Source: Bradyrhizobium sp.
GTDB taxonomy: Bacteria; Pseudomonadota; Alphaproteobacteria; Rhizobiales; Xanthobacteraceae
DNA length: 32,967 nt
Reading direction: 5' to 3'
Assembly (NCBI RefSeq): GCF_030654605.1
Contig: NZ_JAURXB010000035.1
Span: forward strand, 1-32,967
The notes beneath the pieces were generated by a model. It ran no database searches. It was given only the letters and a program-made list of their open reading frames with translations, and was not told the origin of the DNA. The position numbers were made by a program, and so were the translations under genes. Below, one piece after another: positions 9,354 to 17,797 of the stretch. Numbering within the stretch: position 1 is the stretch's first letter; every line of letters begins with the position of its first letter.

Positions 9354-10073
9354 GTGACGAAATCCGCATCCGCGCCGCTGCCCGCATCGGTCCTCGAAGC
9401 CCTGGCGCGCTACGACACCCCGACCATCTGCAATGCGATGGAAATCGTCGCGCCCGAACGCCGCCTGATCGGTTACACCACCAAGCCGCTGGTGTGTCCG
9501 TTCCCGGATCTGCCGCCGATGGTCGGTTATGCGCGCACGGTGACGATCCGCTCGGTGGTGAAATCGGGCCTGCCGGCCGATGAGGCGTCGAAACGGCGGA
9601 TCGACTATTACGAATATGTCGGAACCGGCCATGGCCCGCGCATCACCGTGATCCAGGACATCGACGGCGCCGACGTCGGCTACGGCGCATTCTGGGGCGA
9701 GGTGCAGAGCAACGTGCACAAGGCGCTGGGTTGTCTCGGCGTCATCACCGACGGCTCGATCCGCGACATCCCGCAATGGGCGCCGGGCTTCCAGGCGCTG
9801 GCAGGCTCGATCGGCCCGTCGCACGCCTGGGTTCACGCCGAAAGCTTTGGCGGCGAAGTCCGCGTCGCCGGCATGACGGTGCGTTCCGACGATCTCATTC
9901 ACGCCGACAGCCACGGCGCGATCGTGATCCCGCACGATATCGCAGCCAAGGTGCCGGATGCCTGCGAACTCTGCGCCCGCCGCGAAACCCCGATTCTCGA
10001 GATCGCGCGCAGCAAGGATTTTTCGCTGGAGAAATTGAAAGAGGCGCTGAAGCGCTCCGCTGAAATTCACTGA
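9354..10073 (+). CDS. RraA-like / HMG-aldolase-family protein
   Basis: 239 residues of the RraA fold, a family that covers the RNase E inhibitor RraA, 4-hydroxy-4-methyl-2-oxoglutarate aldolase and proteins often mislabelled as demethylmenaquinone methyltransferases. The core pattern is present: a WGEV segment followed by ALGCLGVITDGSIRD, where the Arg-Asp pair binds substrate and metal in the aldolases. The start is GTG at 9354 with GGAG at 9341-9344. The protein is longer than E. coli RraA (~160), as is usual for the aldolase-like members. The SDR gene follows 22 bp downstream and is probably co-transcribed. The actual substrate is unknown. Confidence 0.85.
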   Translation: MTKSASAPLPASVLEALARYDTPTICNAMEIVAPERRLIGYTTKPLVCPFPDLPPMVGYARTVTIRSVVKSGLPADEASKRRIDYYEYVGTGHGPRITVIQDIDGADVGYGAFWGEVQSNVHKALGCLGVITDGSIRDIPQWAPGFQALAGSIGPSHAWVHAESFGGEVRVAGMTVRSDDLIHADSHGAIVIPHDIAAKVPDACELCARRETPILEIARSKDFSLEKLKEALKRSAEIH

Positions 10074-10095
10074 GGGAGAAGGCGCGCCTTCCGGC

Positions 10096-10923
10096 ATGAA
10101 GATCGATGGCAAGACGGTTCTGATCACCGGCTCGACCGACGGCGTCGGCCGCTATGTCGCCGCCAAACTGGCGACATCAGGCGCCAGGGTCCTGATCCAT
10201 GGCCGCGACAGTGCGCGGGCCAAAACCCTGATCGAGGAGATCAAGCGGGCAGGGGGCGGCGAGCCCATCTTCTATCAGGCCGATCTTTCCTCGCTTGCCG
10301 AGGTGCGGAGGCTTGCCCAGGCCGTGCTTGCCGACCACAGGCGGCTGGATGTTTTCGTCAGCAATGCCGGGATCGGATCGCAGAATGAAGGCCCGGCGCG
10401 GCAGACCAGCCGGGACGGTCACGAACTGCGCTTCGCCGTCAATTATCTCTCCGGCTTTCTGCTCGCGCATCTGTTGCTGCCCGTGTTGCAGGCAAGCGCG
10501 CCGTCGCGGATCGTCAACGTCGCCTCGCTCGGTCAGCACCCGATCGATTTCGACGACGTGATGATCACCAGGGGTTACAGCGGCGGCCGCGCCTATGCCC
10601 AGAGCAAGCTCGCGCAGATCATGTTCACGATCGATCTTGCGAGGCAGCTCGCGGGATCGGGCGTGACCGTGAATTCGCTGCATCCGGCCACTTACATGAA
10701 CACCACGATGGTGCGCGCCGGCGGCGTGACGCCGATCTCCACCGTGGAGCAGGGCGGCGAAGCGATCCTGCATCTGGTTTCGGGCGACGATGTCGCTGAC
10801 AAGAGCGGGTTGTTTTTCAACAGCATGAACGAGGCGAAGGTCAATCCGCAGGCCTATGACCAAGCCGCACGTCAACGGTTGCGCGCGCTGAGCCTCGACT
10901 TGACAGGCTTGGCCGCCGGCTGA
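10096..10923 (+). CDS. Short-chain dehydrogenase/reductase
   Basis: A 275-residue NAD(P)-dependent oxidoreductase with a Rossmann fold. TGSTDGVG at 11-18 is the nucleotide-binding glycine motif, VSNAGIG the structural NAG motif, Ser in NVASLG the catalytic serine, and Tyr167 with Lys171 in YAQSK the catalytic pair. The pattern (RFAVNYLSGFLLAHLLLP, HPATYMNT) is closest to retinol-dehydrogenase-like SDRs, which reduce or oxidise lipophilic alcohols; no specific substrate can be assigned. It follows the RraA-like gene by 22 bp on the same strand and may act in the same pathway. Confidence 0.9.
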   Translation: MKIDGKTVLITGSTDGVGRYVAAKLATSGARVLIHGRDSARAKTLIEEIKRAGGGEPIFYQADLSSLAEVRRLAQAVLADHRRLDVFVSNAGIGSQNEGPARQTSRDGHELRFAVNYLSGFLLAHLLLPVLQASAPSRIVNVASLGQHPIDFDDVMITRGYSGGRAYAQSKLAQIMFTIDLARQLAGSGVTVNSLHPATYMNTTMVRAGGVTPISTVEQGGEAILHLVSGDDVADKSGLFFNSMNEAKVNPQAYDQAARQRLRALSLDLTGLAAG

Positions 10924-11106
10924 CGGCGTCGGGTTATGGTTAGCAAAACGTTTAGATGGCGTCGCACCGGTCTATTACGGCCTCGCGGGCGCTTAACCTT
11001 TACGCGTCTTTAATGGCCGCGCCTTAGGGTGCCTGTTGCGCGGCTCCGGATGAGCGGCGTCACCGCCCAGAACGGCCGGTCGAGTGCGTTTGCGTCGGAG
11101 TTCATC

Positions 11107-11880
11107 ATGGATATCGCCACCCTGCTTGGCCTGATCGCCGGCGCGATCGTGTTGTGTACGCTGATCCTGATGGGCGGCGACTTCCGGATGTTCTACGACA
11201 TCCATGCCGTCATCATCATCTTCGGCGGCTCGTTCGCGGCGACGCTGATCCGCTTCCCGCTGTCGGCGATGCTCCACGGCCTGCCGCTCGGCGCCAAATT
11301 CGCTTTCACCCTGAGCAGCCTTTCGGCCCGCGACCTGGTCGACGAACTGGCCCGCATCGCGGAGATCGCGCGCAAGCAGGGTCCGGTCGGTCTTGAAAAG
11401 GTCGAAACCTCCGAGCCGTTCCTCGCCAAGGGAATTCGCTACGTCGCCGACGGCTACGATCTGGAATTCATCCGCGACAATCTGGAACGCGACCGCGATA
11501 ATTTCCTGCTGCATTTGAACGAAGGTTCGAAGATCTATCGCGCCATCGGCGACTGCGCGCCGGCCTTCGGCATGATCGGCACGCTGCTCGGCATGGTGCA
11601 GATGTTCTCGAACATGTCGGATCCCTCGAAGCTCGGTCCCTTCATGGCGGTGGCCTTGCTGGCGACGCTTTACGGCGCGCTGGTGGCGAACCTGATCTGT
11701 CTTCCGATCGCCGACAAGCTGCACGGCAAGCTGATCGACGAGGAAACCAACCGAACGCTGATCATCGACGGCATCCTGATGATCCGCGATTCCAAGAGCC
11801 CGACGCTGGTGCGCGAAATGCTGTTGGCCTATCTGCCCGAAAAGCATCGTCACGAAGAAGGCGAACTGGTTCCCGCTTGA
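11107..11880 (+). CDS. motA: Flagellar stator subunit MotA (PomA-like)
   Basis: A 257-residue inner-membrane protein with four membrane segments: two near the N-terminus (residues ~3-20 and ~32-50) and two after a ~100-residue cytoplasmic loop. The third and fourth carry FGMIGTLLGMVQMF and MAVALLATLYGALVANLI, the MotA/ExbB/TolQ family pattern of the ion channel. The length and the MSDPSKLGPFMAVALLATLYG stretch resemble the short PomA-type stators more than long MotA. The start ATG 11107 (MDIATLLGLIAG) has GGAG about 7 bases upstream; the frame extends to 11029 but that part is not protein-like. motB follows after 32 bp. No other flagellar gene is in the window. Confidence 0.92.
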   Translation: MDIATLLGLIAGAIVLCTLILMGGDFRMFYDIHAVIIIFGGSFAATLIRFPLSAMLHGLPLGAKFAFTLSSLSARDLVDELARIAEIARKQGPVGLEKVETSEPFLAKGIRYVADGYDLEFIRDNLERDRDNFLLHLNEGSKIYRAIGDCAPAFGMIGTLLGMVQMFSNMSDPSKLGPFMAVALLATLYGALVANLICLPIADKLHGKLIDEETNRTLIIDGILMIRDSKSPTLVREMLLAYLPEKHRHEEGELVPA

Positions 11881-11912
11881 TCAACGGCGACAGACAGGCG
11901 CGGACATAGAGC

Positions 11913-12740
11913 ATGGCCAAGAAAAAACGCGAAGAAGCCCATGGCGGTCACGGCTGGTTCGTGACCTTTGCCGATCTGATGGCCCTGCTGCTGGCATTTT
12001 TCGTCATGCTGGTCGCGTTCTCCAACCAGGACCAGAACAAGCTGAAGATCGTCGCCGGCTCGATGCGCGAGGCGTTCGGGGTGCAGACCGAAGCGCGCTA
12101 TTCCGGAATCATCGAATCCGATGGGCTGCCGACCAGGACGAAGCTGAAGAACGCCGCGCACATCCCTCCCGAGGAAGCCTCCAATACGCCGACGCCGGAT
12201 GAGAAGGAAAACAGCCTCGCGCAGGGCGCCCGGCTGAAGATCGACCGCGAATTCGCGCTGGCCTCGGCTTCGCTGCGCCAGGCGTTGCAGGACATGCCGG
12301 AGCTGACCGAAATTTCCAAACACATCATGTTCGAGGAAACCAAGGCGGGCCTCAACCTGGAAATCGTCGACCAGGACGGCCGCTCGATGTTCGCCGACGG
12401 CTCCAAGGTGCCATACGACCGCACCCGCCGGCTGATCCAGAAGCTTGCCGGTCCGCTCAAGGCGACGCCGCTTCGCATTCACATTATCGGACACACCGCG
12501 GCAGACTTCGTGCCGTCGCGAAACGAGTACGGGGCGTTCGATCTGTCGGCGGACCGCGCCAACGCCGTGCGCCAGATCCTCGAATGGGAGGGCGTGCCGT
12601 CCTCCCACATCTTTGCCGTCTCGGGAAAGGCCGACAGCCAGCCGCTGTTCCCCGACGATCCGACGCTGTCGGCCAACCGCCGCGTGACCATCACGTTGAT
12701 GCGTGAGGATCCGCCGCTGCCCCCCGGCCTGAAGCCATAA
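11913..12740 (+). CDS. motB: Flagellar stator subunit MotB
   Basis: A 275-residue partner of MotA that anchors the stator to peptidoglycan. A basic N-terminus (MAKKKREE) precedes one membrane helix, WFVTFADLMALLLAFFVML, in which Asp21 is the ion-carrying residue. Residues ~40-140 form a linker and plug region. The C-terminal OmpA-like domain shows HIIGHTAA, LSADRANAVRQIL, VSGKADSQPL and LSANRRVTI, the peptidoglycan-binding pattern. The domain order and length fit MotB. It lies 32 bp after motA. A hairpin at 12775-12796 may end the transcript. Confidence 0.93.
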   Translation: MAKKKREEAHGGHGWFVTFADLMALLLAFFVMLVAFSNQDQNKLKIVAGSMREAFGVQTEARYSGIIESDGLPTRTKLKNAAHIPPEEASNTPTPDEKENSLAQGARLKIDREFALASASLRQALQDMPELTEISKHIMFEETKAGLNLEIVDQDGRSMFADGSKVPYDRTRRLIQKLAGPLKATPLRIHIIGHTAADFVPSRNEYGAFDLSADRANAVRQILEWEGVPSSHIFAVSGKADSQPLFPDDPTLSANRRVTITLMREDPPLPPGLKP

Positions 12741-12774
12741 TTACACTACCATAATACCTCATTTTGTCGTGGGG

Positions 12775-12796
12775 AACTCGCTTTTGCGGGCGAGTT
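12775..12796 (+). terminator. Candidate terminator after motB
   Basis: AACTCGC (12775-12781) and GCGAGTT (12790-12796) form a perfect 7-bp stem around an 8-nt loop, 35 bp after the motB stop. It is followed by only one further T, so the classic T-run is weak. Confidence 0.45.
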
Positions 12797-12899
12797 TCGC
12801 ATGCCAGCGATGCTAGGGTGGATCGGTTGACAAGCCTCCCAGGAAGGCGTCGATAGCCGGCCCGGGTCACACATCAACCGACAAAGCGTTTCAGGCATC

Positions 12900-14801
12900 A
12901 TGGCTCTCAGCGTCCCCACAACCGAAGCCCATGAGGCGGCGCCCGCGACCACCGGCTTCTGGGCCCTGACGCTGGGAAGTATCGGCGTGGTGTTCGGCGA
13001 TATCGGCACCTCGCCGCTGTATGCGTTTCGCGAGGCTGTGCACGCGGCGGCGCATGGCGGTCCGGTAACGCGCGACATCGTGCTCGGCGTTCTCAGCATG
13101 ATCCTGTGGTCGCTGTTTGTCGTCGTCACCGTAAAATATGTGCTGCTGTTGCTGCGCGCCGACAACAATGGCGAGGGCGGCACGCTGTCGCTGATGTCGC
13201 TCGGGCAACGCGCGCTCGGCCGCCGAAGCTGGCCATTGCTGGCGCTGGGCGTGATCGGCGCTTCGATGTTCATCGCCGATTCCATGATCACGCCGGCGAT
13301 TTCGGTCCTGTCCGCAGTCGAAGGTCTCAAGCTCGCTGCGCCGGCGCTCGAACATTACGTCGTGCCGCTGACGATTTTCATTCTCGTCGGGCTGTTCTCG
13401 GTGCAAAGCACCGGCACCGCCCGCGTCGCGGCGGCGTTCGGGCCGGTCATGATGCTCTGGTTCGTCACGCTGGCGGTATTGGGCCTGCTGCATATCAGCG
13501 ATGATCCCTCGGTGCTGGCGGCGATCAATCCCTGGTACGCGATCCAGTTCCTGTTCAGCCACGGAACCGTCGGGCTGGTGACGCTGGGCCTGGTTTTTCT
13601 CGCGGTGACCGGCGGCGAGGCGCTGTATGCGGATCTGGGGCACTTCGGACGCAAGCCGATCCAGGCCGGGTGGTTCTACTTCGTGCTGCCGGCGCTGCTG
13701 ATCAACTATTTCGGCCAGGGCGCATTGGTGCTCGCCCATCCCGCCGCGATCGAGAGCTCGTTCTACCGGATGGTTCCGGAAATCATGTTGATACCGCTGG
13801 TCCTGCTGGCGACCGCGGCGACGGTGATTGCGAGCCAGGCGGTGATTACCGGAGCCTTTTCGCTGGTCCGCCAGGCGGTGCAACTCGGCCTGCTGCCCCG
13901 CTTCGAGGTCCGCTACACCTCGGAGAGCCATGCCGGGCAGATCTATCTGCCGCGCGTCAACCGGCTGTTGCTGATCGGCGTATTGATGCTGGTGCTGTTG
14001 TTCCGCAGCTCGAGTAACCTCGCGTCGGCCTATGGCATCGCCGTCTCCACGACCATGGTGGTGGATGGCATCATGGGTTTCGTCGTGATCTGGAAGTTGT
14101 GGAACTGGAAAGCGGCCACGGCGGCTGCGGTGATCGTGCCGCTGATCGTCGTCGACATGACGTTCTTCACCGCCAATCTCATGAAGCTGCTCGAAGGCGC
14201 CTGGGTGCCGCTGCTGTTCGGCCTCTTGATGGCCGGCATGGTCTGGACCTGGCGCCGCGGCGCCGCGATCCTGATCCTGAAGACGCGGCGCATCGAGGTG
14301 CCGCTCGATGATCTGATCAAGAGCCTGGAGAAGCGTCCGCCCCACATCGTCAAGGGCACCGCGGTGTTTCTCACCAGCGACCCCAGTTTCGTGCCGACCG
14401 CGCTGTTGCACAATCTCAAGCACAACAAGGTGCTGCACGAGCACAATGTGATCCTGACCATCGAGACCGCGCAGACGCCGCGCGTCGACGTCGCCGACCG
14501 CGTCCGGATGGAAAAGATCAGCGACAAATTCTCCACCGTCCGGCTGCGCTTCGGTTTCATGGAATCTCCCAACGTCCCGAAGGCGCTGGTGATCGCGCGC
14601 AAGCTCGGCTGGCAGTTCGATATCATGGCGACGTCGTTCTTCGTGTCGCGGCGCTCGCTGAAGCCGTCCCCGAATTCCGGGATGCCGCAGTGGCAGGATC
14701 ATTTGTTCATCGGGCTGAGCAAGTCGGCCAACGACGCCACCGACTATTTCCAGATCCCGACCGGGCGCGTGGTCGAGGTCGGGACGCAGGTGATCATCTG
14801 A
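12900..14801 (+). CDS. kup: Low-affinity potassium transporter Kup
   Basis: A 633-residue KUP/HAK/KT-family potassium-proton symporter of the inner membrane. The first helix region contains [17 protein letters not shown], the family signature. About twelve hydrophobic segments span residues ~20-450, with [14 protein letters not shown] and GQGALVL also conserved. The C-terminal ~170 residues (from about 460) form the cytoplasmic domain, including [20 protein letters not shown] and [16 protein letters not shown] 12900 gives the standard N-terminus. It is probably a single gene, with a 159-bp gap upstream and a possible hairpin downstream. Confidence 0.96.
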   Translation: MALSVPTTEAHEAAPATTGFWALTLGSIGVVFGDIGTSPLYAFREAVHAAAHGGPVTRDIVLGVLSMILWSLFVVVTVKYVLLLLRADNNGEGGTLSLMSLGQRALGRRSWPLLALGVIGASMFIADSMITPAISVLSAVEGLKLAAPALEHYVVPLTIFILVGLFSVQSTGTARVAAAFGPVMMLWFVTLAVLGLLHISDDPSVLAAINPWYAIQFLFSHGTVGLVTLGLVFLAVTGGEALYADLGHFGRKPIQAGWFYFVLPALLINYFGQGALVLAHPAAIESSFYRMVPEIMLIPLVLLATAATVIASQAVITGAFSLVRQAVQLGLLPRFEVRYTSESHAGQIYLPRVNRLLLIGVLMLVLLFRSSSNLASAYGIAVSTTMVVDGIMGFVVIWKLWNWKAATAAAVIVPLIVVDMTFFTANLMKLLEGAWVPLLFGLLMAGMVWTWRRGAAILILKTRRIEVPLDDLIKSLEKRPPHIVKGTAVFLTSDPSFVPTALLHNLKHNKVLHEHNVILTIETAQTPRVDVADRVRMEKISDKFSTVRLRFGFMESPNVPKALVIARKLGWQFDIMATSFFVSRRSLKPSPNSGMPQWQDHLFIGLSKSANDATDYFQIPTGRVVEVGTQVII

Positions 14802-14862
14802 AGTCATCATCCAGCTTCAGGCCATCTCAAATGGGGGGCCTCAGGCGCTTGATTTTCCCGGC

Positions 14863-14880
14863 GCCAAAGGCGACTTTGGC
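14863..14880 (+). terminator. Hairpin downstream of kup
   Basis: GCCAAAG (14863-14869), loop GCGA, CTTTGGC (14874-14880): a perfect 7-bp stem with a tetraloop, 61 bp after the kup stop. No T-run follows, so it may be a weak terminator or an mRNA-end stabiliser. Confidence 0.35.
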
Positions 14881-14938
14881 ACTGAGCGAATGGGATCCGC
14901 GCAGTCGGGATGCGATTGGATCGCGGGGAGGATTGTCA

Positions 14939-15274
14939 GTGGCGGACCAGGGTCATCAAGTGCACGATTTGACGCCGGAGGAGGTATCGAAGGGCATGGC
15001 GGAAGGCCGCTATCTGCTGGTGGACGTCCGCGAGCCCAATGAGGTTGCGGTGGAAGCCTACCCCGGTGGCATCGTCGTTCCGCTTTCGACCTTCGATGCG
15101 AAGGATATTCCGGATCCGCAGGGCAAAGAGGTGGTTTTCGCCTGCCGCTCCGGCAAGCGATCGGTGACGTCCTCGCTGGCGGCGCAGTCCGCGGGTTTTA
15201 CCTACGACAAGCATCTCGCCGGCGGGATAATCGGCTGGAAGGCCGCGGGATTGCCGACCAAGAGCGGCGGCTGA
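14939..15274 (+). CDS. Single-domain rhodanese-like sulfurtransferase
   Basis: A 111-residue protein. HDLTPEEVSKGMAEGRYLLVDVREPNE is the standard rhodanese start, and ACRSGKRS carries the active-site loop Cys-Arg-x-Gly-x-Arg-Ser, with the cysteine able to hold a persulfide. LAGGIIGWKAAGLP is the usual C-terminal Gly-Gly-W motif. The start is GTG at 14939 with GGGGAGGA ending 6 bases upstream; the frame continues to 14690 only through the end of kup. The aminotransferase follows after 8 bp, so the two are almost certainly co-expressed. The sulfur acceptor is unknown. Confidence 0.9.
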   Translation: MADQGHQVHDLTPEEVSKGMAEGRYLLVDVREPNEVAVEAYPGGIVVPLSTFDAKDIPDPQGKEVVFACRSGKRSVTSSLAAQSAGFTYDKHLAGGIIGWKAAGLPTKSGG

Positions 15275-15282
15275 CCTCCGCC

Positions 15283-16446
15283 ATGACGTCCATGAACAAG
15301 GTTTTTGCGAATCTTCCCGTCACGGTGTTCGAGGCGATGTCGCAGGCCGCCCGCGACAACAACGCCATCAATCTCGGTCAGGGCTTTCCCGACCATCCCG
15401 GACCGGAGGATCTCAGGCGGGCCGCGGCGGACGCGGTCATGAACGGCTACAACCAGTATCCGTCGATGATGGGCCTGCCGGAGCTGCGGCAGGCGATCGC
15501 GGCCCATTACGGGCGCTGGCACGGCCTCGAGCTCGATCCGATGACCGAAGTGATGGTCACCTCGGGCGGTACCGAGGCGTTGACAGCGTCCATTCTGGCC
15601 GTGGTCGAGCCCGGCGACGAGGTGGTGTGCTTCCAGCCGGTCTACGACTCCTATTTGCCCATCATCCGCCAGGCCGGCGGCATCCCGCGGCTGGTGCGGC
15701 TCGAGCCGCCGCATTGGCGGCTGACCGAGGAGGCGCTGCAGGGCGTCTTCAACCACAAGACCAAGGCGGTACTGTTCAACAATCCGCTCAATCCGGCGGC
15801 CGTGGTCTATCCGCGCGAGGACCTCGAATTGCTGGCGCGGTACTGCCAGGAGTTCGATACGGTCGCGATCTGCGACGAGGTCTGGGAGCATGTGATCTTC
15901 GACGGCCGCGAGCATATCCCGCTGATCACCATTCCGGGCATGCGCGAGCGCACCGTCAAGGTCGGCTCCGCCGGCAAGATTTTTTCGCTGACCGGCTGGA
16001 AGATCGGTTTCGTCTGCGCCGCGCCGCCGCTGTTGCGCGTCGCCGCCAAGGTGCATCAGTTTCTCACCTTCACCACCGCGCCCAATCTGCAGGTCGCGGT
16101 CGCCTACGGCCTCGGCAAGCCGGCGGATTACTTTCTCGACATGCGCAAGGAACTGGCGCGCAGCCGCGACCGGCTGACAAAGGGCCTCGAGCGCATCGGC
16201 TTCCCGGTGCTCAAATCGCAGGGCACGTATTTTCTCACGGTCGATCTTTCACCGCTCGGCCTCAACGAGACCGACGAGGCGTTCTGCAAGCGTATCGTCA
16301 CCGACTACAAGGTGGCGGCGATTCCGGTGTCGGCCTTCTATGAAGAGAATCCGGTGACGTCGGTGGTGCGGTTTTGCTTTTCCAAGAACGATGCCACGCT
16401 CGATACCGCGCTGGAACGGCTGTCGGACGCGGTGCATCGCCGCTAA
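15283..16446 (+). CDS. Class I PLP-dependent aminotransferase (YbdL/KAT-like)
   Basis: A 387-residue fold-type I aminotransferase. GQGFPDHPGPEDLRRAA and NQYPSMMGLPELRQAI are the substrate-loop segments, NNPLNPAAVVY the NPxNP motif, CDEVWEHVIFDG the PLP-pyridine Asp/Tyr-region motif, and Lys232 in SAGKIFSLTGWKIG forms the Schiff base. Length and motifs match methionine aminotransferase YbdL and kynurenine aminotransferases, which use methionine or aromatic amino acids with 2-oxo acids. Pairing with a rhodanese 8 bp upstream would suit a sulfur amino acid substrate, which is inference. A general aspartate/aromatic aminotransferase role is the alternative. Confidence 0.9.
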   Translation: MTSMNKVFANLPVTVFEAMSQAARDNNAINLGQGFPDHPGPEDLRRAAADAVMNGYNQYPSMMGLPELRQAIAAHYGRWHGLELDPMTEVMVTSGGTEALTASILAVVEPGDEVVCFQPVYDSYLPIIRQAGGIPRLVRLEPPHWRLTEEALQGVFNHKTKAVLFNNPLNPAAVVYPREDLELLARYCQEFDTVAICDEVWEHVIFDGREHIPLITIPGMRERTVKVGSAGKIFSLTGWKIGFVCAAPPLLRVAAKVHQFLTFTTAPNLQVAVAYGLGKPADYFLDMRKELARSRDRLTKGLERIGFPVLKSQGTYFLTVDLSPLGLNETDEAFCKRIVTDYKVAAIPVSAFYEENPVTSVVRFCFSKNDATLDTALERLSDAVHRR

Positions 16447-16459
16447 CGGGAAGATCCGG

Positions 16460-17572
16460 ATGCGCTTCCGCAACCGCTCTCACGTCCCGCTTGCCGCAGC
16501 GATGGCCGCGGCGCTGGCGTTGTGCCCGCTGCCTGCGCAAGCGCAGCCGCGCATCGTCAATTTCTACAATTGGTCGAACTACATGGCGCCGGGGGTGCTG
16601 GAGGATTTTACCCGGGAAACCGGCATCAAGGTCGTCTACGACACGTTCGACGCCAACGAGACCCTGGAGACCCGGCTGCTCGCCGGAAAATCCGGCTACG
16701 ACGTCGTCGTTCCCACCGGCTATTTCCTGCAGCGCCAGATCACCGCGAAGGTATTTACAAAACTCGACAAGTCGAAGCTGCCGAACCTCGCCAATGCCTG
16801 GCCTGTCGTGACCAACCGGCTCGCCACCTACGATCCCGACAATAGTTACGGCGCCAACTACATGTGGGGCACCACCGGCATCGGCTACAACGTCAAGATC
16901 GCGCAAAAACTGCTCGGGCCGGATGCGAAGATCGACAGCTGGGACATCGTCTTCAAGCCGGAGAATCTCGCAAAATTTCGGGATTGCGGCATTCACATGC
17001 TGGATTCCGCCGACGATATTCTGCCCGCGGCGCTGGGCTATCTCGGGCTCGATCCCAACTCGACCAGGCAGGCCGATCTCGACAAGGCCGCCGATCTCGT
17101 CAGCAGGATCAGGCCCTATGTTCGAAAATTTCATTCATCGGAATATCTCGGCGCCATGGCCAGTGGCGAAATCTGCTTCGTGGTGGGCTGGTCCGGCGAC
17201 ATCATGCAGGCGCGCAGCCGCGCGGCGGAGGCCAGGAACGGCATCGAGATCGGCTACACGATCCCCAAGGAGGGCGCGCAGATGTTCTTCGACAATCTGG
17301 CGATTCCCGCCGATGCGAAGAACGTCGCCGAGGCCTATGAGCTGATCAACTATCTCTACCGGCCCGAGGTCGCGGCGAAAAATTCCGATTTCCTGTCCTA
17401 TGCCAACGGCAACCTGGCGAGCCAGAAGCTGATCGATCCGAAGATCCTGAATGACAAGAACATCTATCCGGATGAGGCCACCATCCAGAAACTGTTCGTC
17501 ATCACCGCGCGCGATCCGGCGACCCAGCGCGTCATCAACCGGCTCTGGACCAGGGTGAAGACGGGGCGGTAG
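16460..17572 (+). CDS. Periplasmic polyamine-binding protein (PotF-like)
   Basis: A 370-residue periplasmic solute-binding protein. A signal peptide occupies residues 1 to ~29, with the hydrophobic run LAAAMAAALALCPLP and a likely cut after AQA. The mature part begins PRIVNFYNWSNYMAPGVLED, the PotD/PotF hallmark. Further conserved stretches are YDTFDANETLETRLLAGKSGYDVVVPT, YMWGTTGIGYN and FVVGWSGDIMQA. These bind putrescine or spermidine for an ABC importer. No permease or ATPase genes lie nearby. The start ATG 16460 is 13 bp after the aminotransferase stop. It could also bind another cation such as agmatine. Confidence 0.92.
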   Translation: MRFRNRSHVPLAAAMAAALALCPLPAQAQPRIVNFYNWSNYMAPGVLEDFTRETGIKVVYDTFDANETLETRLLAGKSGYDVVVPTGYFLQRQITAKVFTKLDKSKLPNLANAWPVVTNRLATYDPDNSYGANYMWGTTGIGYNVKIAQKLLGPDAKIDSWDIVFKPENLAKFRDCGIHMLDSADDILPAALGYLGLDPNSTRQADLDKAADLVSRIRPYVRKFHSSEYLGAMASGEICFVVGWSGDIMQARSRAAEARNGIEIGYTIPKEGAQMFFDNLAIPADAKNVAEAYELINYLYRPEVAAKNSDFLSYANGNLASQKLIDPKILNDKNIYPDEATIQKLFVITARDPATQRVINRLWTRVKTGR

Positions 17573-17590
17573 TTCTCGCTCTCTCCTCCG

Positions 17591-17665
17591 TCATTGCGAG
17601 CGCAGCGAAGCAATCCATCGAGCTACAAAAAGAAAGTATGGATTGCTTCACTGCGCTCGCAATGA
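17591..17665. repeat. Palindromic intergenic repeat (TCATTGCGAG family)
   Basis: Arms of about 28 bp: the left arm starts TCATTGCGAGCGCAGCGAAG at 17591-17618 and its inverted copy is at 17638-17665, around a 19-nt A-rich loop. The same sequence family occurs at 4173-4298. It sits between the convergent PotF-like gene and lpxXL, where it may act as a bidirectional terminator. Confidence 0.88.
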
Positions 17666-17680
17666 TGTTGAGAGAATTTC

Positions 17681-17790
17681 GTAGCCCGGATGGAGCCAGC
17701 GGGTCGGCGCAAGGCGCCGAGGCGATGGCGCAATCCGGGGCCGGTGGTGCGTCACGCTCCGTCCCGGATTGCGCTGCGCTCCATCCAGGC
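17681..17790. repeat. Second palindromic repeat (CCCGGATGGAGC family)
   Basis: Left arms CCCGGATGGAGC and GCGCAATCCGGG are mirrored by CCCGGATTGCGC and GCTCCATCCAGG. The element is different in sequence from its neighbour at 17591 and directly abuts the 3' end of lpxXL. Short open frames through it are artefacts. Confidence 0.8.
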
Positions 17791-17797
17791 GTCAGCA

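Noticed and set aside
12741..12899. Potassium- or c-di-AMP-responsive riboswitch upstream of kup
   Set aside because: Only one simple hairpin is present, and it sits nearer motB; no conserved riboswitch core is visible.
12891..14810. 639-codon minus-strand frame opposite kup
   Set aside because: Antisense shadow with skewed His/Arg/Gln composition; kup is unambiguous.
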